Assembly (NCBI GenBank): GCA_947442105.1 | Contig: CANEVH010000031.1 | Coordinates: forward strand, 1-46,814 | Length of the DNA stretch: 46,814 bases | Reading direction: 5' to 3' | Source: Comamonadaceae bacterium | GTDB lineage: Bacteria; Pseudomonadota; Gammaproteobacteria; Burkholderiales; Burkholderiaceae_C | In this document: one piece after another, positions 7,880-17,034 of the stretch | How positions within the stretch are numbered: the first letter of the stretch is position 1 | Layout: every line of letters begins with the position of its first letter | Made by a program: the position numbers and the translations under genes | The notes under the pieces: generated by a model | The model's input: only the letters and a program-made list of their open reading frames with translations | Told to the model about the DNA's origin: nothing | Database searches by the model: none

Positions 7880-9064
7880 TCAGGCCAGCAGGTGGCGCAA
7901 ACGCGCCACGGCGGTTTGCAGTTGCTCCATGGAACTGGCGGTGCTAAAGCGCACGAATTGTGCCGTCTGGTCCGTTCCGAAGTCACGTCCGGGGGTGATA
8001 GCCACATGCGCCTGTTCCATCACCGCAAACGAAAAGTCCCAGCTGTCTTTGATGCCCAGTTGGGCACACGCCGCCGAACAATCCGCCCAGGCGTAAAACG
8101 CACCGTCCGGCACCACAGGCACGTGCAGGCCCAGGCTTTGCAGCGCGGGCACAAAGTAGTCGCGCCGGGCCTTGAATTCGGCGCGCCGCGCTTCATACAG
8201 CGCAATGCTCTCGGGCTCAAAACACGCCAGCGCCGCGTGCTGGGCCAAGGTGCTGGGGCAGATAAACAGGTTTTGCGCCAAGCGCTCTATCACCGGCACC
8301 AGGGCTTCTGGCACCACCATCCAGCCCAGGCGCCAGCCGGTCATATTGAAGTATTTGCTAAAGCTGTTGATGCTGATGACAGCGTCGTCGATGGCTAGCG
8401 CGGTTTGGCCATAGTGGGCGTCGTAGCTCAGGGGCAGGTAGATTTCGTCCACCAGCGTCACGCCGCCACGCGCCTGCACCACGGCGTGGATGCGGCGCAG
8501 CTCGTCGGGGTCAATCGAGCTGCCAGTCGGGTTGGAGGGCGACGCCAGCAGCACGCCGCGCGTTTTGGGCCCCCAAGCGGCCTGCACCTGTTCGGCGCTG
8601 AGTTGAAAACGCTGCAGCGCCGTGGTGGGAATCAACACCGCGCGCCCGTCCGCAGCGCTGACAAAGTGCCGATTGCAGGGGTAGCTGGGGTCGGGCATGA
8701 GCACTTCGTCACCCGCGTCGATCAGCGCCAGGCAGGCCAGTTGCAGCGCAGCAGAGGCACCGGCGGTGACCACAATGCGGCTTGCGGGCACGTCCACGCC
8801 AAAGCGGCTGGCGTACCAGGCGCTGATCGACGCGCGCAGCGCGGGCAGGCCGGTGGCCTGGGTGTACTGGCTGTGGCCTTGGCTGATGGCGCGCAGCGCA
8901 GCCTCTTGCACCAGCGGCGGGGCGGTGAAATCGGGCTCGCCAATGTTCAAAAACACCATGGGCGCTTCGGTGTGCGCCACGCTGGCGCCCAGCGCAGACG
9001 CGGCCTTGGCCACTTCCATCACATAAAACGGCGCGATGTTCTCGGCGCGGCGCGAGATCTTCAT
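7880..9064 (-). CDS. Pyridoxal-phosphate-dependent aminotransferase, class I/II
   Basis: A 394-residue fold-type I aminotransferase. It shows the N-terminal NIGEPDF substrate-binding block, GQYT-like SQYTQATGLPALR, ASPSNPTGS (Asn contacting PLP), VDEIYLPLSYD, and SINSFSKYFNMTGWRLGW with the Schiff-base Lys; an Arg near the C-terminus (RFSTASS) would bind the substrate carboxylate. The exact amino donor is not evident; aspartate or aromatic/alanine types share these motifs. It is 15 bp downstream of nusB and 38 bp upstream of tolQ, so probably co-transcribed with both. Confidence 0.9.
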   Translation of the reverse strand: MKISRRAENIAPFYVMEVAKAASALGASVAHTEAPMVFLNIGEPDFTAPPLVQEAALRAISQGHSQYTQATGLPALRASISAWYASRFGVDVPASRIVVTAGASAALQLACLALIDAGDEVLMPDPSYPCNRHFVSAADGRAVLIPTTALQRFQLSAEQVQAAWGPKTRGVLLASPSNPTGSSIDPDELRRIHAVVQARGGVTLVDEIYLPLSYDAHYGQTALAIDDAVISINSFSKYFNMTGWRLGWMVVPEALVPVIERLAQNLFICPSTLAQHAALACFEPESIALYEARRAEFKARRDYFVPALQSLGLHVPVVPDGAFYAWADCSAACAQLGIKDSWDFSFAVMEQAHVAITPGRDFGTDQTAQFVRFSTASSMEQLQTAVARLRHLLA

Positions 9065-9079
9065 GGCCTGTTGCGCCGC

Positions 9080-9616
9080 TCAGGCGGCGGGGTTGCGCGC
9101 GCGGTCGGCCTGCACTTCGGGCCCGCGCAGTTCGGGCGCTAAGCCATTGAGCACGGCGTTCACGTATTTGTGTCCGTCGGTGCCGCCAAATTCTTTGGCC
9201 AGCTCAATGCATTCATTGAGCACCACGCGCCAGGGCACGTCGGGGCAGTGCTGCATCTCGTAGACGCCAATCCACATGACGGCGTGCTCCACCGGCGAAA
9301 TCTCGCCCATGGGCCGGTCCATGCGGGTCAGGACCAGGGCGTCCAGCGCATCGGCGTGGTCTATGCAGCCGTGCAGCAAGGCGTCAAAGTGGGCGGCGTC
9401 GGCTTTGTTAAAACCGGCCAGGTCTCGGGTGAAGCTGTCAATGTCGGCAGCCGGGTTTTTGCCCACCAGATGCTGGTACAGACCCTGGAGCGCAAATTCG
9501 CGGGCGCGGCTGCGGTTGTTTTTGCTGCCCGCTTTGCGTGCACCCGTGCTGGTCAGGCCCACGCGGGCCTGGCGGGGAGGGCGTTTGGCGGTGCTGGCGG
9601 CGGGGGTGTCGGTCAT
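9080..9616 (-). CDS. nusB: NusB, transcription antitermination factor
   Basis: A 178-residue protein: a basic, low-complexity N-terminal extension of about 35 residues ([20 protein letters not shown]) and then the NusB core [16 protein letters not shown], with [17 protein letters not shown] and a [20 protein letters not shown] block near the C-terminus. NusB binds boxA RNA with S10/NusE to allow antitermination on rRNA operons. Its ATG overlaps the ribH stop (TAATG), a widely conserved ribH-nusB arrangement. Confidence 0.95.
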   Translation of the reverse strand: MTDTPAASTAKRPPRQARVGLTSTGARKAGSKNNRSRAREFALQGLYQHLVGKNPAADIDSFTRDLAGFNKADAAHFDALLHGCIDHADALDALVLTRMDRPMGEISPVEHAVMWIGVYEMQHCPDVPWRVVLNECIELAKEFGGTDGHKYVNAVLNGLAPELRGPEVQADRARNPAA

Positions 9617-10089
9617 TACAGGTTGTCCAGAAAGTTGGCCATTTCCACCGCCACGCGGGCGGCGTCGCGGCCTTTGTCCACCTGGCGGGCCACGGCCTGG
9701 GCCATGTCTTCGACCGTCAAAATCGCGTTGGCAATCGGAATTTGGTAGTCCAGGCCCACGCGGGTGACACCCGCGCCAGACTCGTTGGCCACCAGTTCAA
9801 AGTGGTAGGTTTCGCCGCGAATGATGCAGCCCAGCGCCACCAGCGCGTCATAGCTGCCTTTTTCCGCCAGCGCTTGCAAGGCGGTGGGCACTTCTAGTGC
9901 GCCGGGCACGCTAAACAGGTGGATGTCGCGCTCGGCCACGCCCAGGGCCAGCAGTTCTTGCTTGCAGGCTGTGGCCAGGGCGTCGGTCACGTCCGCGTTA
10001 AAACGCGCCTGCACGATGCCGATGCGTAGCTGCTTGCCGTCCATGCGGCTGTCGGTGTCTGCAACTTTGCCTTTGTCTGCGCCAAACAT
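9616..10089 (-). CDS. ribH: Lumazine synthase (riboflavin synthesis)
   Basis: A 157-residue 6,7-dimethyl-8-ribityllumazine synthase, joining 3,4-dihydroxy-2-butanone 4-phosphate to the ribityl-diaminopyrimidine. Diagnostic segments are [36 protein letters not shown] and [20 protein letters not shown], the last with the catalytic His. Length is normal. The gene starts 45 bp after ribBA and ends inside the nusB start, so it belongs to the same operon. Confidence 0.95.
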   Translation of the reverse strand: MFGADKGKVADTDSRMDGKQLRIGIVQARFNADVTDALATACKQELLALGVAERDIHLFSVPGALEVPTALQALAEKGSYDALVALGCIIRGETYHFELVANESGAGVTRVGLDYQIPIANAILTVEDMAQAVARQVDKGRDAARVAVEMANFLDNL

Positions 10090-10134
10090 GCGGTGTCCTT
10101 CGGGTTGGGGAGTAGGTGAATAAGCGGCAGCGGG

Positions 10135-11274
10135 TTAGGCGCTGAGGCTGGGGCTGAGGTAGCCCACGGTTTCCAGGCCATAGCCCGTCAGGCTGGGCAT
10201 GCGCCGGGGGCTGCCCATGAGCTGCATTTTGTGCACGCCACACAGGCGCAGTATTTGCGCGCCCACGCCGTAGGTGCGCAGGTCCATGCGGCCCCGCTCT
10301 GGCGCATGCGCCGGGCGGGCCGTGCCGTCAAACTGGGCCAGCAGTTGTTCGCCGCTTTCGCCGCAGTTGAGCAACACCACCACGCCGCGCCCCTGCGCCG
10401 CCACGTGCGCGAGCGCCGCGTCCAGGCTCCAGGAATGCAGGGTGCGGCCTGCTTCTAGCGCGTCCAGCACCGACAGCGGCTCATGCACGCGGGCAGAGAC
10501 CACCTCGTCTGCGGCCCATTGGCCTTTAACCAGCGCCAGGTGCACGCCGTGGCCGGTGGTGTCTTGGAAGGCGTGGGCGGTGAATTCGCCAAATGCGGTC
10601 AGGAAGGGGCGGCTGCCCTTGCGCTGCACCAGCGACTCCACCCGGCTGCGGTGCGCAATCAGGTCGGCAATGGTGCCAATTTTGAGCCCGTGTTCGGCGG
10701 CAAACAGCTGCAAATCAGGCAGGCGCGCCATGGTGCCGTCGTCTTTCATGATCTCGCAGATCACGGCAGCCGGGCTGCAGCCCGCCATGGCGGCTAGGTC
10801 GCAACCGGCCTCGGTATGGCCCGCGCGCATCAGCACGCCACCGTCGACTGCCTGCAAGGGGAAGATGTGGCCGGGCTGCACCAAGTCACTGGCGACCGCG
10901 CCCGGCGCCACGGCGGCTTGCACGGTGCGCGCGCGGTCGGCGGCGGAAATTCCAGTCGTCACGCCTTCGGCGGCTTCGATGGAAACGGTAAACGCCGTGC
11001 CTTTTTTGTCGCCATTGCGCGCCGTCATGGGCGGCAACTGCAGCAGCTCGCAGCGCGCGCGGGTGAGGGTGAGGCAAATCAGGCCGCGGCCAAAGCGGGC
11101 CATGAAGTTGATGGCCTGGTCTGTGACATGGTCGGCGGCAAGCACCAGGTCGCCCTCGTTTTCGCGGTCTTCTTCGTCTACCAAGATGACGATCTTGCCC
11201 GCGCGCATGTCAGCCACGATGTCTTCAACAGGCGAGACGGCCACAGGTTCAAGGGTGGGGGTGGAGGCAGACAT
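10135..11274 (-). CDS. ribBA: RibBA: DHBP synthase with a degenerate GTP cyclohydrolase II domain
   Basis: A 379-residue two-domain protein. Residues about 12-205 are DHBP synthase ([20 protein letters not shown] and [11 protein letters not shown] active-site motifs), which makes dihydroxybutanone phosphate from ribulose 5-phosphate. Residues about 210-379 resemble GTP cyclohydrolase II in overall order ([28 protein letters not shown]), but the R-V-H-S-E-C and C-D-C zinc ligands of true RibA are absent; the position after R-V-H reads [12 protein letters not shown]. The second domain is therefore probably not a cyclohydrolase and a separate RibA should exist. Such RibB-plus-degenerate-RibA hybrids are known in proteobacteria. 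No FMN riboswitch is visible upstream. Confidence 0.9.
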   Translation of the reverse strand: MSASTPTLEPVAVSPVEDIVADMRAGKIVILVDEEDRENEGDLVLAADHVTDQAINFMARFGRGLICLTLTRARCELLQLPPMTARNGDKKGTAFTVSIEAAEGVTTGISAADRARTVQAAVAPGAVASDLVQPGHIFPLQAVDGGVLMRAGHTEAGCDLAAMAGCSPAAVICEIMKDDGTMARLPDLQLFAAEHGLKIGTIADLIAHRSRVESLVQRKGSRPFLTAFGEFTAHAFQDTTGHGVHLALVKGQWAADEVVSARVHEPLSVLDALEAGRTLHSWSLDAALAHVAAQGRGVVVLLNCGESGEQLLAQFDGTARPAHAPERGRMDLRTYGVGAQILRLCGVHKMQLMGSPRRMPSLTGYGLETVGYLSPSLSA

Positions 11275-11384
11275 GGAACAACTTTCGCAAATACAGGGGG
11301 AAATTCGGGGGGAATTTCTGCCGCAGACGGCGGGTGGGCGATTATCGCCGTATTGCGTGCCGGGGCGGCTTGGGGGGAGTCACC

Positions 11385-11789
11385 CTAGTCGTCAATGGAT
11401 GCGCTCCAGCGCGCGTTCAGGCCTTTTTGCAGGTCGCGCCGGTCGCGCTTGGTGGGCCGACCGTGCGCAATGGCCAAGGCCGGTTCGGCGTGCAGGCGGC
11501 GTTGCTCAGCGGCCTGGGCACGGTCTGCCACGCTTTGCGCGGTTTCTTCATACAGCGTTTGCGCCACCGGTGCCGATCCGCGCGTGCCGCTAATGCCCAA
11601 GACGACCACGGTGCGCTTGACGGCGGCCTGCCACAGCACCACGGTGTCGCCTACGCGCACTTCGCGCGAGGGTTTGACGTCGTGCCCGGCGATTTGCACC
11701 CGGCCTTTGCCCACCTCGTCGGTGGCCAGCGAGCGGGTTTTGAAAAAGCGCGCGGCCCAAAGCCATTTGTCGATGCGGATGCTGTCCAT
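11385..11789 (-). CDS. hslR: S4-domain RNA-binding heat-shock protein (Hsp15-like)
   Basis: A 134-residue protein with an N-terminal S4 domain ([20 protein letters not shown], then [20 protein letters not shown]) and a basic C-terminal tail ([13 protein letters not shown]). This is the layout of Hsp15/HslR, which binds free 50S subunits carrying a nascent chain and helps recycle stalled ribosomes. It lies 110 bp upstream of ribBA in the same direction and diverges from tctC; the shared 113-bp interval must contain promoters for both sides. Confidence 0.9.
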   Translation of the reverse strand: MDSIRIDKWLWAARFFKTRSLATDEVGKGRVQIAGHDVKPSREVRVGDTVVLWQAAVKRTVVVLGISGTRGSAPVAQTLYEETAQSVADRAQAAEQRRLHAEPALAIAHGRPTKRDRRDLQKGLNARWSASIDD

Positions 11790-11902
11790 CAGGTGTCCTC
11801 AGGGGGGTGTGATTTGCGGGTTTACCCTTGCGTTTTGTAGTCCAAACGAACATTTCGGTCGTGCATCATAGGGGGGTACCACCACCCAACTTGGAGATTT
11901 GT

Positions 11903-12862
11903 ATGCGTCGTGACCAGTTCCTGAAGTCCCTGGCCGCCTTGGCCGCTGCGGGCAGCTTGCCCTTGACCGCCCATGCGGGCGCCAATATCAAAATGATGAT
12001 TCCCGCCAACCCCGGCGGCGGCTGGGACGGCACGGGCCGCGAGGTCGGCAAGGCCCTGCTGGACGCCAAAGTGGCCGACACGGTGCAGTATGAAAACAAG
12101 GGCGGCGCGGCTGGGGTGATTGGCCTGGCGCAGTTTGTTAACGCGTCCAAGGGCGACCCCAATGCCCTCATCATGACCGGCGCCGTGATGGTGGGCGGCA
12201 TCATCACCGGCAAGCCCCAAGTGGGCATGGACAAAATCACCCCGATTGCCCGCCTGACCAGCGAATACAACGTGTTCGTAGTGCCCGCCGATTCGCCCCT
12301 CAAAAACATGAAAGACGTGGTCGAGCAGATGAAGAAAGACCCCGCCAGCGTCAAATGGGGCGGCGGCTCGCGCGGATCGACCGAGCACATTTGCGCCTCC
12401 ATGCTGGCCACCAAAGTGGGCGTGGACCCCCGCAAGGTCAATTACGTGGCGTTTCGCGGCGGCGGCGAGGCCACGGCGGCGGTGTTGGGCGGCAATGTGT
12501 CGGTGGGCGGCAGCGGCTACAGCGAGTTTGCCGAATACATCAAAGCGGACAAGATGCGCGCTATTGGCGTCACCTCGCCCAAGCGCCTGCCCGGCATTGA
12601 CGTACCCACGCTCAAAGAGTCCGGCTATGACGTGGTGCTGGGCAACTGGCGCGCGGTCTACGGTGCGCCAGGCATCACGCCCGAGCAGCGCGCGGCGCTG
12701 ACCGACATGGTGGTCAAGGCCACTAAGTCCAAGTCCTGGCTGGACGCGCTGGCGCGCAACGCCTGGACGCCCGCGCTGCTGACCGGCAAAGCCTTTGACG
12801 ACTTTGTGGACGACGAATTTGCCAACTTGCGCGGCATCATGCACTTGTCTGGCATGGTTTGA
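11903..12862 (+). CDS. tctC: TctC/Bug-type periplasmic solute-binding protein
   Basis: A 319-residue protein with a signal peptide (MRRDQFLKSLAALAAAGSLP, cleavage after AHA near residue 25). The Bug-family core then begins: MIPANPGGGWDGTGRE, YENKGGAAGVIGLAQFVN, and SVKWGGGSRGSTEHICASML. It captures carboxylated substrates in the periplasm and hands them to TctBA. The ATG at 11903 follows a GGAG-type ribosome site (11893-11896). Its stop overlaps the tctB start (TGATG), so tctC-B-A form one operon. The ligand cannot be read from the sequence; the fumarylacetoacetase-family hydrolase downstream hints at an organic acid. Confidence 0.9.
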   Translation: MRRDQFLKSLAALAAAGSLPLTAHAGANIKMMIPANPGGGWDGTGREVGKALLDAKVADTVQYENKGGAAGVIGLAQFVNASKGDPNALIMTGAVMVGGIITGKPQVGMDKITPIARLTSEYNVFVVPADSPLKNMKDVVEQMKKDPASVKWGGGSRGSTEHICASMLATKVGVDPRKVNYVAFRGGGEATAAVLGGNVSVGGSGYSEFAEYIKADKMRAIGVTSPKRLPGIDVPTLKESGYDVVLGNWRAVYGAPGITPEQRAALTDMVVKATKSKSWLDALARNAWTPALLTGKAFDDFVDDEFANLRGIMHLSGMV

Positions 12863-13386
12863 TGCCAGCGCTGTCCGATAAAACGCGGCAAAGCGCCGTC
12901 GCCCTGGGCGTGCTGGCGCTTGCAGCCTGCCTGGCCTGGGGCGCCGCTGACATTTCGTCTGAGGCGGGCTACGCTGGCGTTGGGCCGAATTTTTTGCCCT
13001 GGCTGGTGGCTGGTGGCCTGGCGGTGGTGGCCGTGTTTTTGGCGTTAGAGGCATTCACTGGCGGCTTTCGCGATATGCCAGATTCGCTGGCCCCCGATGC
13101 GCCGCCGGTTAGCGCCCCCTGCTGGAGCGGCTTTGTCTGGATGTCCGGCGGCTTGTTGCTCAATGCGGCGCTGATCACCCGCATTGGCTTTGTCTTCAGT
13201 TGCGCTCTGTGCTTTGCCTGCGCCGCGCACGGTTTGCGCCAAGCGCAGTCGGGCGCGCGCCAAGGGCTGCGTAGCTGGTGGGTAGACGGGGCCATTGGCT
13301 TGCTGATCGCCGCCCCGGTGTACTGGATGTTTACCAAGTTCTTGGCCATTAGCTTGCCCGGACTCACCCAAAGCGGCTGGCTGTGA
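12862..13386 (+). CDS. tctB: TctB, small membrane subunit of tripartite tricarboxylate transporter
   Basis: A 174-residue protein with four predicted membrane helices ([40 protein letters not shown], and two in the second half), the standard TctB topology. Sequence in this subunit is poorly conserved, so the call leans on position and topology. The ATG at 12862 overlaps the tctC stop and the gene ends inside the tctA start (TGATG at 13384-13388), giving tight coupling across all three genes. Confidence 0.85.
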   Translation: MPALSDKTRQSAVALGVLALAACLAWGAADISSEAGYAGVGPNFLPWLVAGGLAVVAVFLALEAFTGGFRDMPDSLAPDAPPVSAPCWSGFVWMSGGLLLNAALITRIGFVFSCALCFACAAHGLRQAQSGARQGLRSWWVDGAIGLLIAAPVYWMFTKFLAISLPGLTQSGWL

Positions 13387-14870
13387 TGGACATCCTGAAC
13401 CAACTCATGCAGGGCTTTGCCACCGCAGGCACGCCCATCAATCTCTTGTGGGCCTTTGTCGGCTGCGCCCTGGGTACCGCCGTGGGCGTGCTGCCCGGCA
13501 TTGGGCCAGCGACTGCGGTGGCCATGCTGCTGCCCATCACGTCGCAGGTCAATGCCACCGCGTCCATGATCTTTTTTGCCGGCATTTACTACGGCGCCAT
13601 GTACGGTGGCTCCACCACGTCCATTTTGCTCAACACGCCGGGCGAGACCGCCAGCATGGTCACCGCCATGGAGGGCAACAAAATGGCCAAGAGCGGGCGT
13701 GCGGGCGCGGCACTCGCCACGGCCGCCATTGGCTCGTTTGTGGCGGGCACGATAGCCACGCTCATGGTCACCCTGTTTGCCCCGGTGGTGGCCGAATACG
13801 CGGTGCGCCTAGGGCCACCCGAATATTTTTGCCTGATGCTGCTGGCGCTCACCACCGTAAGTGCGGTGCTGGGGCAAAGCACGGTGCGCGGTTTGGCTTC
13901 GCTGTTTGTGGGCCTGGCCATTGGCCTGATCGGCATGGACCAAATCACCGGGCAGGCGCGCTACACCGGCGGCGTGCCCGAGCTGCTCGATGGCGTGGAG
14001 ATTGTGCTGGTGGCCGTGGGCCTGTTTGCCGTGGCCGAGGCTTTGCACGCGGTCTTGTTTGAAGGCGCCACCAGCGAGTCGCAAAACAAGCTCAGCCGGG
14101 TCAGCATGACGGGCGCTGACTGGCGTCGCTCCATCCCCGCGTGGTTGCGCGGCACTGCCATTGGTGCGCCTTTTGGCTGCATTCCGGCTGGCGGCACCGA
14201 GATACCCACGTTTTTGAGCTACGCGGTCGAGAAAAAACTGGCCAAGGGCGAGCACCAAGCCGAGTTTGGAAAAAAGGGTGCCATCGAAGGCGTGGCCGGG
14301 CCTGAGGCGGCCAACAACGCCACCGTCACCACCGCGCTGATTCCACTGCTCACGCTGGGTATACCGGTAAGCAACACCACCGCGATCTTGCTGGGCGCGT
14401 TTCAAAATTACGGCATCCAGCCGGGCCCACAGCTCTTCACGAACTCTGCCGCGCTGGTGTGGGCGCTGATTGCCTCGCTCTACATTGGCAACGTCATGCT
14501 GCTGGTGCTCAATCTGCCGCTGGTGGGCCTGTGGGTCAAGCTGCTCAAAGTGCCCAAGCCCCAGCTCTACGCGGGCATTCTGATTTTTGCCACCGTGGGC
14601 GCCTACGGCATGCGCCAAAGCGCGTTTGACCTGGTCTTGCTGTATGCCATTGGCGTGCTTGGGCTGGTAATGCGGCGCTTTGACTTTCCCACCGCACCGG
14701 TGGTGGTGGGCATGATTTTGGGGCCGCTTGCCGAGGCGCAGTTGCGCAACGCGCTGTCGATTGGCGAGGGCAAGTGGACTGTGTTTTTGGAGCGCCCCAT
14801 GTCGCTGGCGCTGCTGGGCGTGGTGCTGACGGTGCTGGTGCTGCCCCGTTTGCTCAAGAAGCGCGGCTAG
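13386..14870 (+). CDS. tctA: TctA, large membrane subunit of tripartite tricarboxylate transporter
   Basis: A 494-residue polytopic protein with the conserved TctA signatures [19 protein letters not shown] near the N-terminus, [20 protein letters not shown], and [19 protein letters not shown] with [20 protein letters not shown] in the centre. It forms the sodium-dependent permease that accepts substrate from TctC. Length is normal for the family (about 500). A 134-bp gap separates it from the next gene. Confidence 0.93.
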   Translation: MDILNQLMQGFATAGTPINLLWAFVGCALGTAVGVLPGIGPATAVAMLLPITSQVNATASMIFFAGIYYGAMYGGSTTSILLNTPGETASMVTAMEGNKMAKSGRAGAALATAAIGSFVAGTIATLMVTLFAPVVAEYAVRLGPPEYFCLMLLALTTVSAVLGQSTVRGLASLFVGLAIGLIGMDQITGQARYTGGVPELLDGVEIVLVAVGLFAVAEALHAVLFEGATSESQNKLSRVSMTGADWRRSIPAWLRGTAIGAPFGCIPAGGTEIPTFLSYAVEKKLAKGEHQAEFGKKGAIEGVAGPEAANNATVTTALIPLLTLGIPVSNTTAILLGAFQNYGIQPGPQLFTNSAALVWALIASLYIGNVMLLVLNLPLVGLWVKLLKVPKPQLYAGILIFATVGAYGMRQSAFDLVLLYAIGVLGLVMRRFDFPTAPVVVGMILGPLAEAQLRNALSIGEGKWTVFLERPMSLALLGVVLTVLVLPRLLKKRG

Positions 14871-15004
14871 TGGGCAAGCGCCAAGGCAGCCCGCAGCGCT
14901 AGAACAGCCCGCGAAACGCATACGAACGAGACAAAACTCGCACAACAGCCGGGGCGGCAGGCGCACAAGGCGCGGGCTGCCCCCTCTTCTTTAGGATTCT
15001 CCGT

Positions 15005-15853
15005 ATGAAACTTCTCCGCTACGGCCCCGCAGGCCACGAAAAAGCGGGCGCGCTCGGCACCGACGGCCGCGTGCGCGACCTGTCCATGCTGTTTGCCGAC
15101 CTGGACGCCGCCCATTTGTCGCCCCGCACCCTGGCCGCGCTGCACGCTCTGGACGTGGACGCGCTGCCGCCGGTGGACGGCACGCCGCGCCTGGGCTGCC
15201 CGGTGGCCGGCATCGGAAAAATCGTCTGTGTGGGCCTGAACTACGCCGACCACGCCAAAGAGAGCGGCATGGAGCCGCCCAAAGAGCCGGTGCTGTTTCT
15301 CAAAGCCACCAGCTCCATCACTGGCCCCAACGACCCGGTGACGATTCCGCGCGGCTCGGTCAAGACTGATTGGGAGGTGGAACTCGGCGTGGTCATCGGC
15401 AGCAAGGCCAGCAATGTTTCCGAGGCCGACGCCATGGCGCATGTGGCTGGTTTTGTGCTGGTCAACGACCTGTCCGAGCGCGAATTCCAGTTGGAGCGCG
15501 GCGGCCAGTGGGACAAGGGCAAGGGCTGCGACACCTTCTCGCCCATAGGCCCCTGGCTGGTCACGCCCGACCAGCTGGGCGATGTGCACGCCCTGGGCCT
15601 GTGGCTCGAAGTCAATGGCCGCAGGGTGCAAAACGGCAGCACCAGCAACCTGATTTTTGGCATTCCCAAGCTCATTAGCTACATCAGCCAGTTCATGACC
15701 CTGCACCCCGGCGACCTGATCAGCACCGGTACCCCGGCAGGTGTGGGCATGGGGCAAAAGCCCAGCCCTTGGTACCTCAAGGCCGGAGACCAGATGCGCC
15801 TGGGCATCGCAGGCCTGGGTGAGCAAACTCAGATTTGCGTATCCGCCCCCTGA
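15005..15853 (+). CDS. Fumarylacetoacetate hydrolase-family protein
   Basis: A 282-residue protein with a variable N-terminal domain and the FAH catalytic fold from about residue 70: IVCVGLNYADHAKESG, DWEVELGVVIG (metal-binding acidic residues), VNDLSEREFQ, GKGCDTFSPIGPWLVT and DLISTGTPAGVGMG. Family members cleave carbon-carbon bonds or hydrate/tautomerise 2-oxo acids in sugar-acid and aromatic catabolism; the specific substrate is not evident. Sited 134 bp downstream of tctCBA in the same direction, it may use the acid imported by that transporter. Its stop overlaps the next gene (TGATG). Confidence 0.9.
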   Translation: MKLLRYGPAGHEKAGALGTDGRVRDLSMLFADLDAAHLSPRTLAALHALDVDALPPVDGTPRLGCPVAGIGKIVCVGLNYADHAKESGMEPPKEPVLFLKATSSITGPNDPVTIPRGSVKTDWEVELGVVIGSKASNVSEADAMAHVAGFVLVNDLSEREFQLERGGQWDKGKGCDTFSPIGPWLVTPDQLGDVHALGLWLEVNGRRVQNGSTSNLIFGIPKLISYISQFMTLHPGDLISTGTPAGVGMGQKPSPWYLKAGDQMRLGIAGLGEQTQICVSAP

Positions 15854-16422
15854 TGGACCTGCAAAACCAAGCTGGTGCCGCCACGGTTATCGCAGCTGTA
15901 GCCGCGCCCGTTGCCGCCCCAGTCGCCGTGTACTGGGACTTCGAAAACCTGCACGCCCGCCTGGTGGAAGACCGCCAGGGCGACGGCGCCTACAACACGC
16001 CCGACGGCCGCTTCAAAGCGCAAGAGCCGCTGGTTCAGGTGCAAAAACTGGTTGACTTTGCCGCCACACTGGGGCCGATTGCCATCCACCGTGCCTATTG
16101 CAATTGGCAGTATTTCGGCCGCTACCGCGAAGCCCTGCTGGGCGCGGCCATCGACCTGGTGCAACTCTTCCCTCCCGGCGCATCCGCCAAAAACGGCGCC
16201 GACATCCGCCTGTGTCTGGACGCCCAGGAAGACAGCGCGCGCTTTGCGCACATCGCCCAGTTCGTCATCATCGGCGGCGACAGCGACTTCATGCCGCTGG
16301 CGCAAAAGCTCAAAGCTTCTGGTCGCCGCGTGATTGGCATAGGCGCGCGCAAATCCACTAATCGCTATTGGGCCGGGTGTTGCGATGCGTTTTATTACTA
16401 CGAGGATGTGGTGGGGGCTTGA
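15853..16422 (+). CDS. NYN-domain (PIN-like) predicted ribonuclease
   Basis: A 189-residue protein. After an Ala/Val-rich leader, the NYN/LabA-like core begins with VAVYWDFENLHARL (first acidic site), continues with GADIRLCLDAQED and ends with FVIIGGDSDFMPLAQKLK (last acidic site). These aspartates match the metal-binding set of NYN nucleases, which process RNA. The OST-HTH/LOTUS domain often found at the C-terminus of relatives is absent. ATG 15853 is preferred over TTG 15835 because it gives the TGATG overlap with the preceding gene. The 3' end overlaps the HNH gene tail-to-tail by 25 bp. Confidence 0.85.
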   Translation: MDLQNQAGAATVIAAVAAPVAAPVAVYWDFENLHARLVEDRQGDGAYNTPDGRFKAQEPLVQVQKLVDFAATLGPIAIHRAYCNWQYFGRYREALLGAAIDLVQLFPPGASAKNGADIRLCLDAQEDSARFAHIAQFVIIGGDSDFMPLAQKLKASGRRVIGIGARKSTNRYWAGCCDAFYYYEDVVGA

Positions 16423-17015
16423 GTGCCGCCTTTGTCGTCCGCGTTGGGGAACTTCTTTAACAACCAGCGCAGTACCTCGCGCTGGTCCATGGCGGTGGCC
16501 CGCCGCACCTGGATCAGCAGCTTTTGTAAATCGGGGCGCGGCAGGGTGGCGTTGGATGCGCCCTCGTTGCAGACCGAGCAAATCGCGCGCAAGTTGGACG
16601 CATCGTCCGCTCCCCCCATGCTTTTGTCGATCACGTGACCCAGGTGCAGCCGGGTTTTTCGGGTCGGATCGTAGGGGTGCGGCTCGCCCGCCACTGCACC
16701 GCACATTTGGCAAGTAAAGCCGTTGCGGTCCAGCACATAAGCACGTGTTTCTTTGGAAATCGCGCGGGCAAATGCCGGTTGCGGCTTGGCGCTTTCCAGC
16801 AGGTACTGGCCTGGCTTGAGGTCGCTGCGGTCGTTGTGCGTGAGGATTTGGTAGCCCTGCTCGGTGCGCAGTTCGCGCACCCGACGCGCCCATTCCGACT
16901 GGTTGTCGGCCACCTCGCGCAGTTCATTCGAGTCCATCACGCGGCCTATGTTGGCCAAAAAGTGGGCACGCAGCTTTGCGCGTGCCCCACCGGTCTTTTG
17001 TGCCGGACGTTTCAT
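16398..17015 (-). CDS. HNH endonuclease, likely restriction partner of the adjacent C5 methyltransferase
   Basis: A 205-residue protein. The N-terminal half looks like a winged-helix region (IGRVMDSNELREVADNQSEW, RVRELRTEQGYQILTH). The C-terminal half is an HNH nuclease: C102-x2-C105 and C146-x2-C149 zinc pairs surround LHLGHVIDKSMGGADDASNL, with His127 and Asn141 as catalytic candidates and CN at 149-150. It starts 19 bp after the methyltransferase stop and shares its operon, which makes a type II restriction enzyme the best guess. The cut site cannot be deduced. Alternatively it could cleave modified DNA. Confidence 0.75.
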   Translation of the reverse strand: MKRPAQKTGGARAKLRAHFLANIGRVMDSNELREVADNQSEWARRVRELRTEQGYQILTHNDRSDLKPGQYLLESAKPQPAFARAISKETRAYVLDRNGFTCQMCGAVAGEPHPYDPTRKTRLHLGHVIDKSMGGADDASNLRAICSVCNEGASNATLPRPDLQKLLIQVRRATAMDQREVLRWLLKKFPNADDKGGTQAPTTSS

Positions 17016-17034
17016 ATTTCCCTTTCCTTGCTTT

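Noticed and set aside
11275..11384. Possible FMN riboswitch upstream of ribBA
   Set aside because: The conserved RFN core segments (AGGGCGGGG..., CACCGGCGGT) are not present on the minus strand; the interval is only GC-rich.
11822..13054. Long antisense open frame (410 codons) over tctC
   Set aside because: His/Arg/Gly-rich shadow of a high-GC gene, no recognisable domain, and tctC is certain on the other strand.
13809..14966. Long antisense open frame (385 codons) over tctA
   Set aside because: Same shadow pattern; rich in Gln/His/Ala/Arg with no family resemblance.
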